From an uncultured Poribacteria bacterium (GTDB taxonomy: Bacteria; Poribacteria; WGA-4E; WGA-3G): a stretch of DNA of 64,000 nucleotides. Both the position numbers and the translations under genes were made by a program. Of the stretch, positions 7,987 through 17,218 are shown in pieces. A model generated the notes under the pieces. The model searched no databases and was not told the DNA's origin. It saw only the letters and a list, made by a program, of their open reading frames with translations. The DNA is taken from the NCBI GenBank assembly GCA_951813545.1, contig OX638352.1:868001-932000 (forward strand). The letters run 5' to 3'. How positions within the stretch are numbered: the stretch's first letter is position 1; the number at the start of each line of letters is the position of its first letter.

Positions 7987-10098
7987 ATGAAAATAGGACG
8001 ATTATCCATTGGGTATATCACGGTTATTGTGTTGCTAGTGATACATCTTCTGCCAGTCTGGGGTTTCAAATATTTCCCGACACAGGACGGGGCAAGTCAT
8101 ATCTACAACTCCTATGTTGTGAAGGAGTACCACAATCACGAAAACTACCGTTTACGTGAAGTTTACGAACTGAATGCCACTATTTTTCCGAACTGGACCT
8201 CTCACGCGCTCCTGCTATTACTGCTATACATCTTTCCACCGCTTATTTGCGAAAAAATCGTGCTTACGCTCTGCATCGGTCTCCTACCGTTCGCTCTCCT
8301 GTATTTCCTCAACGGTGTCCAAAAGAGAAACATGGTCTTCGGACTGCTTGGGTTTCTCTTCGCCTACAACTACCTGCTCCACATGGGATTTTACAACTTT
8401 GTCCTCAGTATGTCGCTGTTTTTCTTCACGCTTGGCTATTGGTGGAGAGTTAAGGATGAACTCCGATTGATAAACATCGTGGCCATATACGTCCTACTGT
8501 TGGCGACCTACCTCACGCACTACCACTCCTATGCATTGCTGATTATGTCGCTGACGTTCTTTGCTCTCTTTTCATCAGGCTACGATGCACTGCAAGGGAT
8601 ATGGGGTTACAAGGAGACATCACAGCCACTGGTGCACCGCTTCAAGGAGGGTCTGACGAAACTCAAACCTACATTGACTTTCATAGGGAGTCTCATACCT
8701 GCTTACTTTATCCTGTTCTCCTACTATTTCTACCTTACCAACGCTCACGGGGGTGATAGCAACCATAAGGGTTTTGAATGGCTAAATGACTACTTCTTCG
8801 CTATGAAATCTCTGGTCTCCTTTCGGGACGATCACGTACTCATCGGACGGGTGTTGTTAGTCTTTTTCGCCATCGCCTTTGTGCTTACGGTCATCAATAG
8901 AATCCGGCAGTGTTATCAATTCCGTGAATCAGAGGAATGGAAAGAGACTGGCGAACGGCTTTGGATGCGCATTGTGACACAAATGGATGGATTTCTGATC
9001 ATGGCAATCCTTATCACGGCGATGTATTACATAGCCCCGTGGTCAGGCTACAGCGGCGGTTGGATAAATGACCGGTTCCATCTGTATATATTTCTCGTGT
9101 TGCTCCCGTTCTTCGCTGTCAATTTGCATCGCTACGCAAACTATGCGGTGACGGGCATTATCATCACATTGTCTCTATGGCATCTCGGCTACAATGTCCA
9201 CACGTATGCGCTACTCAATCGGGACATCACCAACGCGCTCTCATTGGAGGGCATGGACGAAAAAGATACAATTCTCACGAGTGAACCCGGAGAATGGGGC
9301 GGTTTTTCAGATTCGCTCGGCTTTCAACCCAAATACGTTGAGCCGTTTGGACACATCGAGTGTCTGTTAGCGACGCACATGGGAATCGGGTACCTTGATA
9401 ACTACGAGGCGAATACGGATCATTTTCCGCTGCAATACAAGGAAAAAGAATTGCCTGCTGATTACGCCATCATTTGGCGGACAGAGTATAACGATGTCGC
9501 TGGTTTGGAGGAAGAGTATGAACTCATCGATTCCAACGACTACAACCGACTTTATCGCCGCAAACGCAAGGCACCGGACCCTGAAATGTGGGGTGGCAGA
9601 ACTGCTGTCAGTTTTGACATGCAACCTGACGATGGACAGACGGCACCGGGACACATCGCTGTTCATGCGGATACGGTCTATACGGATGGGCGATACGGGT
9701 GGCTGACAGAATCGGAGCGGGAAGATTTTGAAAATGAGTCTGAAGTTCCACAACCCTACGAGGATAGCATTTGGGGCACGGAAGATGGCGTTTTCCGCGT
9801 GGCACTTCCCAACGGAACATACGAAGTGACATGTTATTTCAGTGCGAATGAATCTGAGCCATTAGAGATAAACCTCATTGCGGGTGGTGCGAAGCAGATT
9901 CAACGATTACGGATTCCTATCGGAAATGAGACAATTGAAAAACGTTACAATATTACGATTGCCGATGAACACCTGACACAGGTGATATATACCCGTGGAA
10001 AGGGGAAATACAAAAGGTGGGGTTGGAGCGGCTTTAGTATTCAATCAACCGATGGCGGACCGAACTTCCGTCTTCCCAGAGAAACCGAGGAACAATGA
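7987..10098 (+). CDS. GT-C-like multi-pass membrane protein with C-terminal carbohydrate-binding-like domain
   Basis: Residues 1 to about 420 contain ten or more hydrophobic segments; the first extracytoplasmic loop carries FPTQDGASHIYNSY, reminiscent of the Asp-containing loop of GT-C glycosyltransferases (PMT/ArnT-like). After a soluble linker with GEWGGFSDSL comes a beta-rich tail (about 530-700): VSFDMQPDDGQTAPGHIAV, DGRYGWLTESERE, GVFRVALPNGTYEVTCYF, WGWSGFSI, which follows the pattern of galactose-binding-like domains seen on secreted glycan enzymes. It may transfer a sugar from a lipid carrier outside the membrane and bind glycan with its tail. Monocistronic, plus strand, in a minus-strand region. 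The GT assignment is by topology only. Confidence 0.6.
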   Translation: MKIGRLSIGYITVIVLLVIHLLPVWGFKYFPTQDGASHIYNSYVVKEYHNHENYRLREVYELNATIFPNWTSHALLLLLLYIFPPLICEKIVLTLCIGLLPFALLYFLNGVQKRNMVFGLLGFLFAYNYLLHMGFYNFVLSMSLFFFTLGYWWRVKDELRLINIVAIYVLLLATYLTHYHSYALLIMSLTFFALFSSGYDALQGIWGYKETSQPLVHRFKEGLTKLKPTLTFIGSLIPAYFILFSYYFYLTNAHGGDSNHKGFEWLNDYFFAMKSLVSFRDDHVLIGRVLLVFFAIAFVLTVINRIRQCYQFRESEEWKETGERLWMRIVTQMDGFLIMAILITAMYYIAPWSGYSGGWINDRFHLYIFLVLLPFFAVNLHRYANYAVTGIIITLSLWHLGYNVHTYALLNRDITNALSLEGMDEKDTILTSEPGEWGGFSDSLGFQPKYVEPFGHIECLLATHMGIGYLDNYEANTDHFPLQYKEKELPADYAIIWRTEYNDVAGLEEEYELIDSNDYNRLYRRKRKAPDPEMWGGRTAVSFDMQPDDGQTAPGHIAVHADTVYTDGRYGWLTESEREDFENESEVPQPYEDSIWGTEDGVFRVALPNGTYEVTCYFSANESEPLEINLIAGGAKQIQRLRIPIGNETIEKRYNITIADEHLTQVIYTRGKGKYKRWGWSGFSIQSTDGGPNFRLPRETEEQ

Positions 10099-10125
10099 TT
10101 CGGTGGAATGTTTAGTTTTTGTGTT

Positions 10126-10920
10126 CTACGTTAGCGGTCTTCCCCAGGTGATTCTTGCTTCTAATTGGAAAGTGAGGAATCCTTCATCATCAACAAAATT
10201 AGACAAGACATGCGACAGTTCGGCATCAAATGCCTTGACGTTTTCCTCTCCCATGTGTTCTTTGGACATACTTTCTCTCGAATGAAAAGACTGAACATAG
10301 TCTGTCAGTGGCTGAGAGAAACTCACCCGTGTTGTCTCCTTATCTCCAATCAGGTGTAGATGCCTTCTATTCACAAGCTCCCGGATCAGATCAATCCGTT
10401 CATGGTGTCTGTTGGTAGAATACTTGTGAATTAGTGAAAGTTCTGCGTCCTGCCAAGGCGATCCAATAGGACGATCCCCATCAATGATTACGAGATAACC
10501 ATTTGTCGTCAATACTTCCTTGAATTTTGGAAGAACTACGTCCCACTCCATCCAATGAATGCTTGCGCCAGCCGTTATCATATCGTAGGGTGGATACAGC
10601 TGCACTTCCTCAACAGCTCCATTGATCCATCGGAGGTTTGGGTGATCACCGTTGATGAGCGATTTTCCGACTCGGATCATTTCCTGCGAGAAGTCAACCG
10701 CATCAACACTTTCTACTTGCCCGACAAGCCCCCGCGCTATTTTTCCGGGACCACATCCGACATCTAAAACTCGTCCTCGTGATTCTCCGAGTAAATTTAG
10801 AAGTATCCTATAGGTTTCGTCTGGATAGGGAGGTCGTAACTCGTATAATTCTGCCAAACTTCGGTTCTTGAATCGAGATGCGTAATCATCCCAGTATTGT
10901 CGTGGTCTTGTAGTCTCCAT
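10126..10920 (-). CDS. Class I SAM-dependent methyltransferase
   Basis: The 264-residue protein contains GRVLDVGCGPGKIARGL (motif I, SAM binding), an acidic residue at the end of strand 2 (VDAVDFSQEMI), and YDMITAGASIHWMEWDVVLP (motif IV region, typical of Methyltransf_11/25 proteins). The N-terminus WDDYASRFKNRSLAELYELRP is common to small-molecule methyltransferases. The paralogue at 28254-29009 shares the layout (pattern RPGYP...LIQDV, HWVDP). Acceptor unknown. ATG start at 10920; separate from the GNAT remnant just upstream. Confidence 0.85.
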   Translation of the reverse strand: METTRPRQYWDDYASRFKNRSLAELYELRPPYPDETYRILLNLLGESRGRVLDVGCGPGKIARGLVGQVESVDAVDFSQEMIRVGKSLINGDHPNLRWINGAVEEVQLYPPYDMITAGASIHWMEWDVVLPKFKEVLTTNGYLVIIDGDRPIGSPWQDAELSLIHKYSTNRHHERIDLIRELVNRRHLHLIGDKETTRVSFSQPLTDYVQSFHSRESMSKEHMGEENVKAFDAELSHVLSNFVDDEGFLTFQLEARITWGRPLT

Positions 10921-10923
10921 GTA

Positions 10924-11038
10924 TTAATCCCGCTTATTGGGTGGGTAAAAATCGAATGCTAATGCATCCCTCGCAAGCATATAACCGATTTTGAAGTAGA
11001 TGTTGTTGGAAGTTGGATTCAATGAATAAGCGATTGAC
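10924..11038 (-). pseudogene. GNAT acetyltransferase C-terminal fragment
   Basis: On the minus strand this reads SLNPTSNNIYFKIGY followed by LARDALAFDFYPPN and a stop, the standard C-terminal end of GNAT proteins (NptSN.iY.kiGY.p..d...y.F). No acetyl-CoA site precedes it: upstream bases belong to a different, also broken, GNAT gene (11039-11527). It looks like the leftover of a deletion that fused two acetyltransferase genes. Not translatable as a complete protein. Confidence 0.6.
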
Positions 11039-11527
11039 TCAAATGGAACGAATGGGGTCTGACAGAAAGGATTTTTGAAAGATCTCTCTGGATCCCCCTT
11101 CCGGTCCTGGAGGTGCCTCTGCCAAAAATTCAAAACCCATCTTCTTGTAGAATTGACGCGCTGGCTGACCTTCCAGATTATCCGCGCCGAATGTTGTGAC
11201 GAATAACTCGGCAGGTGGTTTGATCAAATCAAAGACATGCTCTAAGAGAACCGTGCCGATACCCCTGCGCCGCCATTACTCTGCCACGGACAACCAGCGA
11301 ATATGATATTCAGGTGGTTTGCAAGATAGAAACAAGCCTCCCATCAACGGCACCCCAGCCGATTGATCTTGTTCTCGAACACAATAAGCACTCTCTCGAT
11401 CTATGTTTTTGCGTAGTGCGCTCTGAAAATCAGGCTGGTCAACCATCGGTCCGAAGAGAAACTCAACCTGTGATGCCAATTCAAGCCAACTCGGAATATC
11501 AGCGCGTGTGGCGATCTGGACCTTCAT
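11039..11527 (-). pseudogene. GNAT acetyltransferase with internal TAA stop
   Basis: The start MKVQIATRADIPSWLELASQVE and the later RRRGIGTVLLEHVFDLIKPP (acetyl-CoA-binding R/Q-x-x-G-x-G) plus ARQFYKKMGFEFL are one GNAT fold in a single frame, but a TAA (11276-11278) interrupts it as SVAE-stop-WRRRGIG. Changing that one base (for example CAA) would give an uninterrupted 162-residue protein, so this is a recent nonsense mutation, a stop-codon readthrough case, or a sequencing error. The last dozen residues (SFLSDPIRSI) look non-native. Confidence 0.75.
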
Positions 11528-11587
11528 TGGAACTTTTCCTTATTTTGAGGACTTTGCATAAAATGATGTATACATGATCATCGTTTC

Positions 11588-12229
11588 CTAAAGCGAGTTG
11601 GACGGTTCTACCGAGTACTGGCTCGTCAGTTTCCGTCTGGCGATCACGATTCCAGCCATGTCGCCTTCCAGTTCGCGATGGATTTGGAAACCGGCGTTGA
11701 GGAACATATCAAGACGACCGTGGAAATTTGCGTAGCTATCGGTGGCTTGATGGTCTGGATACGCCTCCACAATCCGTAGGGACCGCTTGGTGAGCAGGTC
11801 ACACGCCGCCTCGAGCAGAAGGTTTGAGAGTCCTGTGCCTCGAAAGCGTTTGGTTACAACGAAGCACACAATGGATCCAACAGATTCGTCGTCGGGACTC
11901 GCCAGAACGTCCATAGCAGCTAAGTGTGCAAGCGAACGTTTTTCAGCTGCATGGCACCATCCAATCGGACGATTGTCGAGATACGCAAGGATACCTGTCG
12001 TTTCACCACGTCGGATGAGTTCAGCCTTCCACGCACGGTTCGCTGCTGCAGTTCCCAAAGACCAATCCTCGCCATCGGCACCGGTCCAATGGAAATAGCA
12101 GCAGTAGCACGAAGCCCCTTCCGGGTTGTCAGCAAACGCATCTCCATCGAAGTAGTCAAGAAAGTCGTCGGCAAGGTCTGGTGTCAGTTCGCGGAGTTCA
12201 AGGTTCGCTAAGTCTATCTCATTTGGCAT
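11588..12229 (-). CDS. GNAT family N-acetyltransferase
   Basis: The 213-residue protein has strand-helix pattern of a GNAT: PIGWCHAAEK on strand 4, SIVCFVVTKRFRGTGLSNLLLEAAC with the RFRGTGL acetyl-CoA loop (motif A), and FLNAGFQIHRELEG near the end. The N-terminus includes the Cys/aromatic-rich GASCYCCYFHWTG seen in one common GNAT subfamily of unknown acceptor. Next to another GNAT pseudogene on the same strand. Confidence 0.85.
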   Translation of the reverse strand: MPNEIDLANLELRELTPDLADDFLDYFDGDAFADNPEGASCYCCYFHWTGADGEDWSLGTAAANRAWKAELIRRGETTGILAYLDNRPIGWCHAAEKRSLAHLAAMDVLASPDDESVGSIVCFVVTKRFRGTGLSNLLLEAACDLLTKRSLRIVEAYPDHQATDSYANFHGRLDMFLNAGFQIHRELEGDMAGIVIARRKLTSQYSVEPSNSL

Positions 12230-12289
12230 CTCTGCTGATCCTTCCCAGAGTCAAATAGTATCTATATCGTTCCTTGTCCACGCCTTGAT

Positions 12290-12961
12290 TTAACACAACA
12301 ACTCAGGAAGATCCGTTATCAAGTGTGCCCGTACTAAAGGAGATGTGCAAGACCATTCCACATCTCGATCTTGATACCACGCCGCCTGAATCACCCTCAT
12401 GCCGACAGATGCCGCACCCTGCAGTTCATCGTAACCGCCATCCCCAACAAAGTACGCTTCGGAAGGTTGAACACATACGCGTGAACAAGCCAACTCGAAT
12501 ATCTCCCTATCGGGTTTCATTACGCCGACACTGCAAGAAAACACGACCGGATCCACGAGACCTTGGAGTGGACAGAATCGCCAAGCGAGGACCTCTTCTG
12601 GTAAAGCGTTACTGATAATCCCAACTTTCAGTCCACGGGCCCGGATTTTACGCAACATTTCAAATATCTGAGGTTCAACACAACTCAAGACTTTTGATTT
12701 CCATGCCTCGTGCTCTTGGGCAGCCATGACGATGTCTTTTTTCGTCAGCGGCGACCCGACCACTACGCACAAATCTGTGAACCTCGCCAGACAATCAGGA
12801 AATTTTCCGATCATCGCGGCATCCTCGTTCTCCGTCCACCAAAGCAAAGATTTATCTTCGGTCGTGCCCAGTCGTTCATGAAATGGAGCCCTTGCTTGAA
12901 AATCTGTTCTCGTTTTCTCAGTTATGAGTGTCTTGAATAAATCAAAGAAGACTGCTTTCAC
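12290..12961 (-). CDS. HAD-superfamily hydrolase
   Basis: Of 223 residues, the start FFDLFKTLITE is HAD motif I (DLFxTL, with Phe/Lys rather than DxDGT), GIISNAL is motif II, KPDREIFELAC motif III and YFVGDGGYDELQGAASVGM motif IV. The layout fits haloacid-dehalogenase-like phosphatases. The likely start is GTG 12961; an ATG two bases upstream runs immediately into a stop. A 40-codon near copy of its 5' end lies at 14733-14854. Substrate unknown. Confidence 0.87.
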   Translation of the reverse strand: MKAVFFDLFKTLITEKTRTDFQARAPFHERLGTTEDKSLLWWTENEDAAMIGKFPDCLARFTDLCVVVGSPLTKKDIVMAAQEHEAWKSKVLSCVEPQIFEMLRKIRARGLKVGIISNALPEEVLAWRFCPLQGLVDPVVFSCSVGVMKPDREIFELACSRVCVQPSEAYFVGDGGYDELQGAASVGMRVIQAAWYQDRDVEWSCTSPLVRAHLITDLPELLC

Positions 12962-13061
12962 ATCACTGCTCCGTTAGGTTGTTAATTTTCCGCATATTAT
13001 TTCTGTACCGCCGAACATGAAAACATACCGTTGGCGCGTTCGTCGTGCCGCATTTGAGGCA

Positions 13062-13748
13062 TCATTTCTCCAATACATCCAGACAAGATTTAAAGCGAGT
13101 GTCATGATCCGCAAATTGTTTTAGCCACTCAATGACCGTTTTGCCATCCGCGAGTCTGGCTTGTAGATCCGCGCCGTGTTCTACCAGATATTGTGTCGTT
13201 TCTACATGTCCATGACCGGCTGCGCAGTACAGCGGAAAATGTGCGTGATCTGATGTTACATTGACATCTGCACCACTGCCGACCAACTGTTCTACAATTT
13301 CCTGGTCACCGTTTCGAGCGGCATGGTGCAAGGCTGTATCGCCACGGGCGTAACGCTCCTGCACTAACTTTGGGTTGTCCCGGAGCATTGCGTTAACTCG
13401 CTGCACATTGGCTAAGAAAACGGCGTATATAAACTGGCGCGCGGCTTCGCTCGATGGTTCGGCATGCGCATCCAAGCCCCCATACGTAATGAGTAATGAT
13501 ACGACTTCCTTATTATTTGGCACTTCTCCAGCATAGTGAATCGCGTAGCCATCATGGGCGGCTAAATCGGCACCACAGTCTATTAGATATTTAACAACAT
13601 CATAGTGCCGTCTTAATCCGGCATGAAATATAGGACGCCATTCGTGTTGGTCGTCCTCGTTGACCAGGCGAGGGTCCTGTTCAACGATTTTCTTTACGGC
13701 ATCGAGATCCCCGTTGGCTGCTGCGTCATGAATTGAAATGAGTGTCAT
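13062..13748 (-). CDS. Ankyrin-repeat protein
   Basis: The 228 residues are built of about five ankyrin repeats: IHDAAANGDLDAVKKIVEQD, then WRPIFHAGLRRHYDVVKYLI, a variant third repeat, GDTALHHAARNGDQEIVEQL and FPLYCAAGHGHVETTQYLVE, each followed by a GADxxx turn. No signal peptide or membrane segment is seen. Such proteins mediate protein contacts; sponge symbionts are notably rich in them, but here it is intracellular by sequence. The minus-strand neighbours are unrelated. Confidence 0.9.
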   Translation of the reverse strand: MTLISIHDAAANGDLDAVKKIVEQDPRLVNEDDQHEWRPIFHAGLRRHYDVVKYLIDCGADLAAHDGYAIHYAGEVPNNKEVVSLLITYGGLDAHAEPSSEAARQFIYAVFLANVQRVNAMLRDNPKLVQERYARGDTALHHAARNGDQEIVEQLVGSGADVNVTSDHAHFPLYCAAGHGHVETTQYLVEHGADLQARLADGKTVIEWLKQFADHDTRFKSCLDVLEK

Positions 13749-13841
13749 ATCTATTCTCCAAGTGTTATGTTAATTGTTTTTCCAACAATAAATGCGAGGT
13801 GTCCATCTTTCGCCCGATCTATCCAAATCGTGCGAATTGAC

Positions 13842-14714
13842 TCACGGTATCCATAACGTATCAATCTTTCGCATGATTGACGCTACTTTTTCCTGCTGGT
13901 TGTGTTCGAGAACATAGAGTAAATCCGGAAATGGGGCGGTACGGCGGTAAAAAGCGCAGCGAGAATGCCAGCCATCGTCAATAACGCCATCATAGTAAGC
14001 ACCCAGATCGCCAACATCTTCTGCGGGGTCACCAACCGTGCAAGATCCCCAATCGATAATTCCAGTGACGGTTTCCGTATCGACATCGACTAGAATGTTG
14101 TGTGAATAAAAATCTTGGTGAATAACCACCGGGGTGAAGGAAAAGATAGACGAATTGGCCATCACCTGCTCGAAATAGGTGGTAAGTTCCTCTTGCTGTC
14201 GGCGAGTCAGTAGCGGGAAGATGTAGATTCGTATTTTTCCCCACATCTTGGTTATCCCTTCCTGCCATGCCTGTGATGTCGTACAAACATCGGTCTCAAA
14301 TAAATCTTGCACACGATCTATAGGAAAGCGATGCAGTGCAGTGAGAAAAGTCCCCAGCGGCGGTTGCCACCACGATGCCGATTGTACGTGCGGTGAACAC
14401 TGATTCAATGGCGTTCCCTCAATGAAAACATAGCCGCCAAACACGAACGGATAATGTTGTGTAGGTTGACCATGGTAGAGGTACTGCGGAATAGACAACG
14501 GAACGCTAGGAGCAAGTTCGGTCAGTAAACGTATCTCACGGACTAAGTCGTGTGCTGCAACTTGATGTTTCGGAAAGCGAAAAACGAACCGCCGATTGAT
14601 TAAAAACGTCCGATTCGCCCAACCTTCGTGGAGTGTTTCCCATGTTTCAATCGGCAACTGAGGGAAGTTTTCGGTAATTGCTGCGTGATAGTCCGTTTCT
14701 GTCAGTTTGAACAT
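13842..14714 (-). CDS. APH/phosphotransferase-family kinase
   Basis: The 290 residues contain FVFRFPKHQVA (nucleotide Lys region), GYVFIEGTPL (hinge), VVIHQDFYSHNILVD (the HxDxxxxN catalytic loop, Asp catalytic and Asn metal ligand) and GIIDWGSCTVGDPAEDVG (IDW-type metal Asp). This is the aminoglycoside/macrolide phosphotransferase fold. Real substrate unknown: family members phosphorylate drugs, choline or sugars. It stands alone, without mobile resistance context except the HAD duplicate just upstream. Confidence 0.88.
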   Translation of the reverse strand: MFKLTETDYHAAITENFPQLPIETWETLHEGWANRTFLINRRFVFRFPKHQVAAHDLVREIRLLTELAPSVPLSIPQYLYHGQPTQHYPFVFGGYVFIEGTPLNQCSPHVQSASWWQPPLGTFLTALHRFPIDRVQDLFETDVCTTSQAWQEGITKMWGKIRIYIFPLLTRRQQEELTTYFEQVMANSSIFSFTPVVIHQDFYSHNILVDVDTETVTGIIDWGSCTVGDPAEDVGDLGAYYDGVIDDGWHSRCAFYRRTAPFPDLLYVLEHNQQEKVASIMRKIDTLWIP

Positions 14715-14732
14715 ACTCCACCATGAGATATT

Positions 14733-14854
14733 GGAAGTGAAGATCGATCTTGGGTCGTACTCAGTCGCTCATGAATCGGAGCCCTTGCTTGGAAATCATT
14801 TCTCGTTTCCTCAGTTATGAGCGTCTCGAATAAATCAAAGAAAACCTCTCTCAA
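14733..14854 (-). pseudogene. 5' fragment of a second HAD gene
   Basis: Minus-strand translation from TTG 14854 gives LREVFFDLFETLITEETRND and continues QARAPIHERLSTT, nearly the same as the first 40 residues of the HAD protein at 12290-12961; even the upstream bases match (ACCGCTCCTTCAGATTGTTAA versus a variant). After that the similarity ends and the APH gene region starts. It is evidence of a duplication with loss of most of the copy. Confidence 0.7.
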
Positions 14855-14905
14855 ATTACCGCTCCTTCAGATTGTTAAAGGGATGCGAAGTCTGCGAAAA
14901 GCACA

Positions 14906-15970
14906 TTAACTGAGTGCATTCACTACAGCATCACCGACCTGTGAGGTTGTGGCTTGACCTCCAAGGTCCGGTGGGAGGGTTTTGCCTTCTTCGACGACCT
15001 TTAGTGCAGCAGCATCTATCGTTTCCGCCGCTTCTACCTCACTCATGAAACGCAACATCATCGAACCAGAAATAATTGCCGCCAGCGGATTCGCAATGCC
15101 TTTTCCCATGATGTCTGGGGCACTCCCGTGAACCGGCTCGAACATCGACGGGAATCGACGTTGCGGGTCGATATTGCCGCTCGGAGCCAATCCCATGCTT
15201 CCGGTAATAATCGCGCCGATGTCCGTGAGGATATCCCCAAACAGGTTACTGGCGACAACTACATCAAAGTCCTCTGGTCTCCGCACGAAATCCATACATG
15301 CTGCGTCTACAAGCAACGATTCCGTCTCTATGTCGGGATACTTTTCCGCCACTCGCTCGAAGGCTGTATCCCATACAATCATGCCGTAGCCTTGCGCGTT
15401 TGATTTGGTGATCGAAGTGACTTTTCGCTTCTTATCTCGTGCACGAGCCTGCTCGAAGGCATAAGTGATAATGCGTTCACAACCGTGGCGAGTAAATACA
15501 CCAACCTGCACGCCGATCTCTTCGGGGAACCCTTGGTACTGAAACCCGCCGACGTTGGCATACTCGCCTTCCGTGTTTTCTCTTATCACCACGAAATCAA
15601 TATCCCAAGCTCGTTTGTCCTTGAGCGGTGTGTTAATGCCGGGATAGAGGATACTTGGCCGCTCACAGACATACTGATCGAACCTACGTCGGATAGGTAG
15701 TAAAAGTCCATTGAGCGTAACGTGGTCTTGGATGTCAGGGTGTCCGACTGCGCCAAGATAAATCTGGTCGAACTCCGCAAGGGTATCAAGGGCATCTGCT
15801 GGCATCATGTGTCCATGCTTGAAATAGTAATCTGAGCCCCAAGGGAACTCCACAAAATCCCATTCGATGTTATACCTGTCAGCGATAGCGTTGAGGACCT
15901 TGAGACTTTCCTCCATCACTTCAACCCCAATTCCATCTCCACGAATTACCGCAATCTTGTATTCAGCCAT
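14906..15970 (-). CDS. Tartrate/D-malate/isopropylmalate-type dehydrogenase
   Basis: The protein has 354 residues. The beginning YKIAVIRGDGIGVEV and the core VIRENTEGEYANVGG, the metal site in DAACMDFVRRPEDFDVVVAS, then SNLFGDILTDIGAIITGSMG and FEPVHGSAPDIMGKGIANP are diagnostic of the isocitrate/isopropylmalate dehydrogenase family. ENTEGEYA without the LeuB-type Leu-rich loop, and length, favour tartrate dehydrogenase/D-malate dehydrogenase (TtuC/DmlA) over LeuB. It would oxidatively decarboxylate a 2-hydroxy acid with NAD and Mg/Mn. No leuCD genes nearby supports a catabolic role. ATG with GGAAAATATGG context. Confidence 0.85.
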   Translation of the reverse strand: MAEYKIAVIRGDGIGVEVMEESLKVLNAIADRYNIEWDFVEFPWGSDYYFKHGHMMPADALDTLAEFDQIYLGAVGHPDIQDHVTLNGLLLPIRRRFDQYVCERPSILYPGINTPLKDKRAWDIDFVVIRENTEGEYANVGGFQYQGFPEEIGVQVGVFTRHGCERIITYAFEQARARDKKRKVTSITKSNAQGYGMIVWDTAFERVAEKYPDIETESLLVDAACMDFVRRPEDFDVVVASNLFGDILTDIGAIITGSMGLAPSGNIDPQRRFPSMFEPVHGSAPDIMGKGIANPLAAIISGSMMLRFMSEVEAAETIDAAALKVVEEGKTLPPDLGGQATTSQVGDAVVNALS

Positions 15971-16060
15971 ATTTTCCTTTCTAAGATTCCTAACTTAACG
16001 TGAGTTCAACTGAAGGGTAGGGAAATCCGCCCCTTGTTTTTGTCTTTTTCCGATTTCAAC

Positions 16061-17149
16061 TCAAGGTTTCTCCGGGTCATCCTTCTCGAAACAGTTTAAT
16101 ACAGCATCCCAAGCGAGTTCAGAAGCTATATGACTTAAGCGGAAGTGATTTATATCTGGATTGTCTACTTCATCTGTTGTCACAGCGTATAGGACATCCC
16201 CATCAACACTGGTATGAAACGGATAAATCGCTCGTGTCATCGAACTGTGAACATGCTTAGCTAATTGCCGCAGCTCTTCCATGCTGATTTTCTGGTTGGT
16301 AACTACCAACGTCAGCGTCGTGTTACCCACCGACGGATTCGCGCTATCATCATCTGACGGTGGTAGGTTCAGAGCATCCGTAAGTGTATGTCTTTTACCT
16401 GTCTGAGGGTTGTAATGCCCCCTAACGACATTGCCTTGGCGATCCATAATGGCTCCGAGTGAATTGACGACACTAAATACCGCAACCTTTGTGGGACCGA
16501 CTTGGTGAAAGGCACCCCCTTGTCCTGCACTTTCCCACTCGAAAGGTTTCAAGAGCCATTTCCCACAAGTCGCAGAACGGCCTGCGCCTTTGGCACCAAG
16601 CGGAAAAATATTCGGCTTAGCTGCACGCAAGGCTGCCCGACCCAGCGTTTTGTCCGGATAGATCCAGTTCGCTCGGAAGAAATCGTAGATTATGGCTCCA
16701 CGTACGCCATGTACGCCAGCGTAACCGCTCTGCGCGAATATCTCAGCAGATACCCCAGTCGCAGCCTCCAAACCGTAAAGAGAGCCACCAGCAAAACAAA
16801 TAGCACTTACCCCACCACCATCTGCAGCGGCAATACCTTGAATGGTTCCAGGCATTCCGCCCCGAACATCAACCACAGACTTTGCCGTGTTAGGAAAATA
16901 GAACACAGTGCACCCTGTAGGACCTTCTTCATACTCAGCGACACCTATATGCAGAGATGGAAAGTCAAATTCGAGTACAGGTCCTTCAAATTCTGTTTTG
17001 GGTATTAGATGTGTATTATCGTTTGTTACAGGTTCCGGATTATCTGTTATCTTTGGATTCCGTTGAGATGTGTTCTCGTTTTCATTTGCTAACACGGTGG
17101 AAGCAAACACCATAATAGCGATGAGTAACGAGAAACCACAAATTTTCAT
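16061..17149 (-). CDS. Exported P1-family peptidase (DmpA-like, S58)
   Basis: Starting at ATG 17149 the protein has a signal peptide (MKICGFSLLIAIMVFASTVLA) and then an S58 core: FPSLHIGVAEY, GCTVFYFP, GGMPGTIQGIAA, CFAGGSLYGLEAATGV, PLGAKGAGRSATCG, and NTTLTLVVTNQKISM, where the Thr after Asn is the expected N-terminal nucleophile after self-cleavage. A longer frame to 17218 exists but its first 23 codons look non-native and precede the signal peptide. Family members are aminopeptidases or beta-peptidyl aminopeptidases. Likely periplasmic. Confidence 0.87.
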   Translation of the reverse strand: MKICGFSLLIAIMVFASTVLANENENTSQRNPKITDNPEPVTNDNTHLIPKTEFEGPVLEFDFPSLHIGVAEYEEGPTGCTVFYFPNTAKSVVDVRGGMPGTIQGIAAADGGGVSAICFAGGSLYGLEAATGVSAEIFAQSGYAGVHGVRGAIIYDFFRANWIYPDKTLGRAALRAAKPNIFPLGAKGAGRSATCGKWLLKPFEWESAGQGGAFHQVGPTKVAVFSVVNSLGAIMDRQGNVVRGHYNPQTGKRHTLTDALNLPPSDDDSANPSVGNTTLTLVVTNQKISMEELRQLAKHVHSSMTRAIYPFHTSVDGDVLYAVTTDEVDNPDINHFRLSHIASELAWDAVLNCFEKDDPEKP

Positions 17150-17218
17150 GAATCTTTTTTGGATCAGCACGTTACCACACATTTCAATCCTCACAAACCA
17201 AGTCTTCTGGATTTCCAT

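Noticed and set aside
14906..15970. LeuB (leucine biosynthesis)
   Set aside because: The gene is alone without leuCD, and ENTEGEYA plus overall pattern fits tartrate/D-malate dehydrogenase better; leucine function cannot be fully excluded.
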